Origin: Cephalotrichum gorgonifer
Taxonomy: Eukaryota > Ascomycota > Sordariomycetes > Microascales > Microascaceae
NCBI GenBank assembly: GCA_900312665.1
Contig: ONZQ02000006.1
Location: 949,981 to 1,013,980 of the forward strand
Reading direction: 5' to 3'
DNA length: 64,000 bases
The translations under genes were made by a program, and so were the position numbers. The notes under the pieces were generated by a model that did no database searches, had not been told where the DNA came from, and saw only the letters and a list, made by a program, of their open reading frames with translations. Positions 58,216 through 64,000 of the stretch are shown piece after piece (the first letter of the stretch is position 1; the number at the start of each line of letters is the position of its first letter).

Positions 58216-61071
58216 ATGGAGTCCTCGAGGATATTCGTCAAGAATATACCATCCACAATTACTGAAAAGGAGTTCCGAGACCACTTCTCAGCGAAGGGGC
58301 GGGAGATCACGGATGTGAAAATCCTTGCCAACCGGCGGATTGGCTATGTCGGCTACAAGACGCCCGCTGAGGCGAGCGGTGCCGTCAAATACTTCAACCG
58401 CACGTTCATTAAGATGAGCCGAGTTGCGGTTGAATTGGCGAAGCCGGTAAGTTTCCTGAACACCTAATATCGTCGTCTGTGGCCTGTCAGCTCATGTCCA
58501 ACTCACATTCAAGGTCTACAGATTGGTGATGCATCCTTAAATAGGGCACCCAGATCGCAGAATCAGATTCCCCTTCCCACAGATACGAGGAACTCGATAC
58601 CAGCACCCCAGCGTGCTGAAGACCCCGAGAATCCCAAGAAGAGGAAGCGGAGGGAGGTGGATGAGTCGGACCCGAACCTTCAGGAATATCTCCAGGTCAT
58701 GGGTAGCAAGCGGACTGGGATCGCTGTGGAACCCATACCGGTGGTGCAAGAGCCGGCGGTAGTCGATATCAAGGCGACCGAAAGCGACGATGAGTATGAG
58801 AACATACCTAGCCGTGAGGCCAAGAAGACTCGTGTTGCCGAGCCTCCAGTGGCCCTCCCAATCCCCGCAGCGCAGACCCCTGACATCCCCGCACCCACAC
58901 CCGCACCCGCACCCGCACCTACGGAGCCACCCGTGGTGCCCCCTGCTCCAAGTCTCTCAAAGACCGCCACCGATGATGAGTGGCTCCGGTCTCGCACAAA
59001 CCGAATCCTGGACCTGCTCGACGATGACGAGGAGGCGCCACCTCCTATGCCACCAATGCAAGAGGTTGGCGCCGAAGCAGATGTTCCGATGACAGACATT
59101 GATGGAAGCCGAGATCCTGGAAAGGAAATCTCGCAGCCCGAAGCCTCACAGTCTGCGCCCGCCCCTCAGCAACCAGAAGAGAAGGGCGTGGATTCGGACG
59201 CAGACCTCGTACGGAAAACTGCAAGGCTTTTTGTCCGAAACCTGCCTTACTCTGTGACAGAAGATGATCTTCAAGAATACTTCGGGAAGTATGGCCAGGT
59301 TCAGGAGGTAAGAGCATAACACACCCACTTTCTTTTTTATTTGTTTTGTGTTCGGGAGAAGTTTCTCTCTGCTTCCGGTCGAATATGATGAACCCCGAGA
59401 TAGGGACATCTTATGCCTATGCGCATATGATGATAAAACACCTTGGGAGAGCATCATGGTAGGTGCTCGTGTCTGATTCAATGACCATTAAGAGAAGCTG
59501 TGTTTTGTTGTTTTTGTCATATAACGCTTGACACTCAAACACTCAATTCAAGAGCTAACTTGAAACAGGCTCTTCTACCAGTTAGTGCATCAGGCAAAAG
59601 CAAGGGCTACGCAATGGTTTTGTTTGCCGACGCGGATTCCGCCCTGGCTGCATTCCAAGGGTCGGATGGCATCCCGTTCCAGGGTCGCATTCTCCATATC
59701 GTGCCTGCCGCGGCAAAACGGGAAGGCCTGGACGAGTTTGCAATCTCACAGCTGCCGCTGAAGAAGCAAAATCTCATTCGCAAGAAGGCCACCGCCGCGT
59801 CTAACACCTTCAACTGGAATGCACTCTATATGAACCAGGACGCGGTGAACGACTCGATTGCTAACCGCCTCGGGATATCCAAGGCCGAGCTGCTTGACCC
59901 TACCTCTTCTGATGCCGCTGTAAAACAGGCAATTGGTGAAACTACTGTCATTCAGGAGACGAAGGCGTACTTCGCCGCGCATGGAGTAGATCTTAACGCC
60001 TTCAAGTCCCAAAAACGCGGTGATACAGCCATTCTGGTTAAAAATTTCCCCTTCGGCACCAACGCAGAGGAGCTTAGGAACCTGTTCGAGGAGCACGGCA
60101 CAGTCATCCAGGTGTTGATGCCGCCAAGTGGCACCATCGCTATCGTCCAGTTCGCACAGCCCGAGCATGCCAAGGCCGCCTTCGCGAAGCTTGCCTACAG
60201 ACGGCTCAGGGACTCCGTCCTGTTCCTTGAAAAGGCGCCAGTGGGCCTGCTCGTGAACACACCCGTCGCCGCCGACTCCCAGGTAGGAGCAGCAGACAAG
60301 GGCAAGGCTGCTGGGATCCAAAAGGTATCCGGAGCGGAGCTGCTTGAGCGTGACGACGAGCAGGCGAGTGAAGGACCAACCACATCTCTCTATGTGCGCA
60401 ACCTCAACTTCTCCACAACCACGGAGGATCTTGCAAATGCATTTGGGCACTTGGAGGGTTTGGTGTCTGCAAGGGTCAAGACGAAAACGGACCCCAAGAA
60501 GCCAGGGCAGGTGCTTAGCATGGGCTTTGGCTTTGTTGATTTCCGGACCAAGGCGCAGGCCGCGGCTGCCGTCGCGGCCATGGATGGATTCTCGCTTGCG
60601 GGCCACACCCTCAGTGTCAAGGCGTCTCATAGAGGCTTGGACGCCGCTGAGGAGCGGAGGCAGGAAGATGCCGCCAAGAAGGCGGCCAACCGGGGGACGA
60701 AGGTCATTGTCAAGAATTTGCCTTTCGAGGCGACGAAGAAGGATATCCGCACGCTACTTGGTACCTACGGCGAGCTGAGGGCGGTGCGGGTGCCGAAGAA
60801 GTTCAACCACCAGTCGAGAGGCTTTGCCTTTGCGGAGTTTGTCACCGCGCGAGAGGCAGAGAATGCTATCAAAGCATTGAAGGACACGCATTTACTGGGC
60901 CGGAAGCTCGTGATAGACTACGCCGAGGCCGAGACGATCGACGCGGAGGAGGAGATCGAGAAGATGCAGAAGAAGGTGGGCGGCCAGGTGAACAAGGTCG
61001 CGCTACAAAAGTTGAGCAAGGGACGGACAAAGATCAGCCTCGGAGAAGAGGAGGACGAGTTAGACTTGTAA
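58216..61071 (+). CDS. MRD1: Multiple RNA-binding domain protein MRD1
   Basis: Three exons, 58216-58446, 58522-59307 and 59569-61071, give 839 residues. MRD1 (human RBM19) binds pre-rRNA near the U3 sites and is needed for cleavages at A0, A1 and A2 that make 18S rRNA. It acts in the nucleolus. Five RRMs can be seen: RRM1 at about 1-77 (RIFVKNIPSTIT), RRM2 at 311-385 (RLFVRNLPYSVT), RRM3 at 492-560 (ILVKNFPFGTN), RRM4 at 611-695 (LYVRNLNFSTT, with GFGFVDF) and RRM5 at 717-795 (VIVKNLPFEAT, with GFAFAEF). The RRM1-RRM2 linker is long, acidic and has a Pro-Ala repeat (PAPTPAPAPAPTEPP). Intron 2 is unusually long for this window (261 nt) and splits RRM2 between its RNP motifs. RRM3 has the degenerate RNP1 typical of the family. 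Confidence 0.96.
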
Positions 61072-62369
61072 CGGGCGCGGCGGAAATTAATTATCATACC
61101 CAATTCGAATTATCGTTGCGATTATGTCCTCTTCCGTCGGTCTTCTCTCATACCTTGTCGAGTTCTTAACATTTGCGGCCGAATCAAGGTGCCACTGGCT
61201 GGCAATCAGAGTCGAGTGCGTCGGTGTGGCCGTCCGGGAAGGGATGTTTGCTCAACTCCCATCCATTTTCCTCCCTTTGTAGATTAAGCCACGCGTTGGC
61301 GTCCATCCTCCACCCCGCACTAGCACCAATTCTTTGTCCAACCCCTGTCATTCTGGCCCTGCCTTCGACGCATGCGGACGAAGTCGTGAGAGAACGAGGC
61401 TCGTCGCCCCCGCCACCTCCATGAACGTCCTTGTTTCAAGCTGTTTTTGGCCCCCCTCGGATTTTCGGGATTCCCTTCTTGTTTCTAATCTTATTTGCGT
61501 GCCTGGGCCTCGCTCACGCGGCACCTAGCGGGGCGAGGGGAGCCGGGTACTATTCCTAAGGGGGCGGAGGTGGGAGAGGAGGGGGGAACATCTCTCCCTT
61601 GCATGTAGACCGCTCCTCCACTCACAAGAGGGAGAGCCGAGACGGCACCAGCGAGGGGGAACGGTGTCTGTCTCCCGTGGGACCGCTTCTTATTATCCTT
61701 CTAGCAAGGGGTCTTCGAGGGGAAAGAACAAGCACTATTTTTGACACACGCCGAGTGAACTTTCATGTGGGGGCGCCACACAGCTCGTTGGGGAACTCGT
61801 CCACCTTGCCAGATCTGGATCTCGGCCATCCCTCTCGCCTTTGACCGAGGAAGGAGGGGGTGGGCGGTGGAGGGAGTAATCGAGGGAGGCGTTGGGCCGG
61901 CAGGGTCGTCGACCATCGCCCCGTGATGTTGCCTTGCCTCCACCCGCATTCTTGCGGCTTATAATAACAACCATGGCCGTCCACCTGGGGCTCTCTCGGT
62001 TGGTATATCGAGGATCCCGTTTGCCCGTTTTGTCTCTGGAACTCTCTCGTATACACGATATTATCCACCTGCGCAGAAGGTTGGGTATTAACAAGAGACC
62101 ACATCCACCTTTACTTTGAGCCATTCCAGTCCCCCCCCTTCTTCTCTCTGTCCGTCGCCTCTGCCTTAACCCGGGGTCTTTGTTGATTCCGATCTTCGGT
62201 TTAAGCCACCCCGCTACCCTTTCCTATTGGGCATCTAAACTTGACTCGCCTTTCCACCCCACGTGAGGCTTCATCCATTGAAGAACGAGAGCTTCTACCG
62301 AGCCTCAACTCGTCTTAATCCTCTTTGCACATCCCCGCCGGGTGCCACTGCACTCTCGCGGTTCTTACG
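61072..62369. other. Intergenic, upstream of abaA-like gene
   Basis: 1.3 kb with no convincing gene. It should contain the MRD1 3' UTR and the long promoter/5' leader usual for developmental regulators. Confidence 0.55.
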
Positions 62370-64000
62370 ATGGAGCGTTCTCAGAGCCACACGGAGTATA
62401 CCTTCGATGATGAGCAGGCCCCCGCCGCTGGCCTCACCGGCCTAAGTGGTCGGTGGCGGCAGACTAGCAGAAACGCGAAACTCCAGGGCCTCGGAGAGTC
62501 ATCGCTATGTGCCGGAGTATCATCATCTACTTCAGTTCCCGATTTCCTGTCGCCGCACACGTCGACTCCCATGATATCCTCACGGGGCGCGTCGCCAGCC
62601 TTCGACGCTGGTCTCAGGGAGCGACAGGAGAAGATGGGAGTACAGTGGAGACTACGGAACAAGAATCCGTTCTACGACCACCCCCAGTTCCGACAGTACC
62701 GCACAAGGCAGGAGCAGAAGGAGGAGAAGGACGGGCAGAAGTGGCCTCCTATTCTCGAAGATCCCTTTCTCGATGGTGAGTCCCGGCGTTTCCAAGAGTG
62801 GCTTTGGTCTTGTTTTGCTTTCATAGTGCTTACAAGCTGGTTCTTCCATGTAGCCCTCCTCCTCATTCCCGATATGGGAAGGTCAAAGTATTTTATGCAC
62901 GGCTCGCTATATGGACGGAACATGATCATCAGCACGTACGTCTGGATGGCGTATTGCACGGCGCTGCCACCCCGAGTAAATCCGAATCCCGTGAACAAGA
63001 GGGACAGGAAGGCCATCTCAAGCCACATCCAGGTTCTGAAGAACTTTTTTAAGGAGCATCGCTTCTGTATGTGTCTCTTGTTCCTTTATATTGTGCTGCC
63101 TCCCAAGCGATCATCTTTGTGCTAACCTGCCTATCTTACCAAGTCCACTTTTTCTTCCCTACCAAGGACGAGGAACAAAGGCGAGTTGCCAGGGAGGACA
63201 GCAGGACGGTGGAGAGTCTCTCTTTGAAAACCAACCCAGTCCTCGTCGCTCTTTCTGAGGGCAGATTTCCTGACGTTAGGCCCAACTACGAGTACTTTGC
63301 CCACCTTCTGGAGCAAAACTCGACCGTCTCGATCCGGCCAAAGACGTGCTGGGTTTATGTGTCATCCCAAGATGCTCTCGGAAGCGACGAGAAGGTTACG
63401 AGCCACAACGCGGATCTCATGGGCGTCTCCCCATATTACCCCCACCTGACGGCCGGTGAGACCCTCGGGGCAACGCACGGCCTGGATGCGGGTGCGCCTC
63501 TTCACGAGTACACCAATATCGTATCCCAGACATATTCCGGACCGGTAAAGGAGATCACAAAACAGTGGGAGACGAGCTTCCCCGAGCTGTATGAATTTCT
63601 CGACCTTCCCGAGCCCCAGGATGAGGACTCTCTCACAATCCTCGAGATGCACGTCACGCTCGAGCTCCACAAGAAGCACTTCCCCTTAGGCTCTGAGCTC
63701 AACGGGTTAATAGAGATGACCATCTCCCAGTCGTTGCTACAGAACCACCAGTGGAAGTGCGTGACGCGCCTCGTGCGCCCCAGAGAGCTCCGTGCGGACC
63801 CAGACGACGGGAACATAATCTTTGAGCACACGGATGAGGTCGACGTGCAGTTCACCCACCAGGTTGGGTGCGACGACCCCGAGGGCGGGTGCGACTGCAT
63901 GACGAAGCCGAGGCACGACATCCGGGTCCCGTTCCCAGCAGCGGAGTGGGCGGCCATGCTCACAAACTGTGCCAGCTACCCTGAGAGCCGGCCACAGGAC
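62370..64000 (+). CDS. abaA: TEA/ATTS-domain transcription factor, AbaA-like (partial, 3' end outside window)
   Basis: Exons 62370-62775, 62854-63066 and 63144 to beyond 64000 give at least 491 residues. The TEA/ATTS DNA-binding domain spans about residues 126-205: WPPILEDPFLDALLLIPDMG, then SLYGRNMIISTYVWMAY and KAISSHIQVLKNFF (helix 3). After it comes FHFFFPTKDEEQRR and then NPVLVALSEGRFPDVRPNYE, which follow the TEA domain in fungal AbaA proteins. AbaA drives phialide and conidium development downstream of BrlA-type regulators in Aspergillus, and has conidiation and stress roles in Sordariomycetes. Intron 1 lies inside the TEA domain (GAT G|CC) and intron 2 at its end. The start at 62370 is the first ATG in frame after a non-conserved leader. 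The reading frame is intact up to the window edge. Confidence 0.88.

Overview
The window is nuclear DNA of a filamentous ascomycete, most likely a Sordariomycete. The evidence is short spliceosomal introns (about 50-260 nt, GT...CTAAC/CTGAC...AG), an eisosome protein of PIL1/LSP1 type, a fungal-type PRC2 methyltransferase and an AbaA-like TEA/ATTS developmental regulator. I see no operons, CRISPR arrays or rRNA genes. There is one tRNA gene, tRNA-His(GTG). The species call is an inference from gene content and intron style, not from a database match.

Layout. 0-24.8 kb is gene-dense: a partial C2H2 zinc-finger gene (-), tRNA-His (+), NAA38-like LSM protein (+), PIL1/LSP1 (-), EZH2/KMT6 PRC2 methyltransferase (+), BAP31/Yet3-like ER protein (+), a DUF1479 protein (-), an uncharacterised helix-hairpin-helix protein (-), a ZNF706-like small zinc protein (+), a 2OG-Fe(II) oxygenase (-), U3 snoRNP protein NAN1/UTP17 (-) and RNA polymerase subunit RPB10 (+). 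24.8-31.3 kb is gene-poor and contains an assembly gap (26819-27057). 31.3-45.2 kb holds a CW-repeat helical protein of a conserved fungal family (+), a SANT/Myb-like protein with an acidic tail (-), an EFM2-type lysine methyltransferase (-) and an ELL transcription elongation factor (-). 45.2-56.9 kb is a second gene-poor stretch with another gap (52458-52500). 56.9-64 kb holds the dynein light chain LC8 gene (-, seven tiny exons), the five-RRM rRNA-processing factor MRD1 (+) and the 5' part of an abaA-like TEA gene (+).

How the genes relate. Most are housekeeping. A ribosome-synthesis theme recurs: NAN1 and MRD1 act in 18S rRNA maturation and RPB10 is shared by Pol I, II and III. NAN1 and RPB10 are divergent from one 369-bp promoter, and that promoter and the MRD1 promoter carry the same pair of sequence motifs. 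KMT6 implies that the organism has H3K27 methylation. The abaA-like gene implies conidiation-type development.

Unexplained structure. The two gene-poor stretches are peppered with short runs of a GTAC core at 6-bp spacing (GTACGA, GTACTC, GTACTT), including perfect palindromes. I noticed these runs almost only outside genes. This is the strongest signal that ordinary annotation does not explain. I saw no transposase, reverse transcriptase or other mobile-element domain in these stretches. All exon boundaries were worked out by hand from splice signals, reading phase and family similarity.
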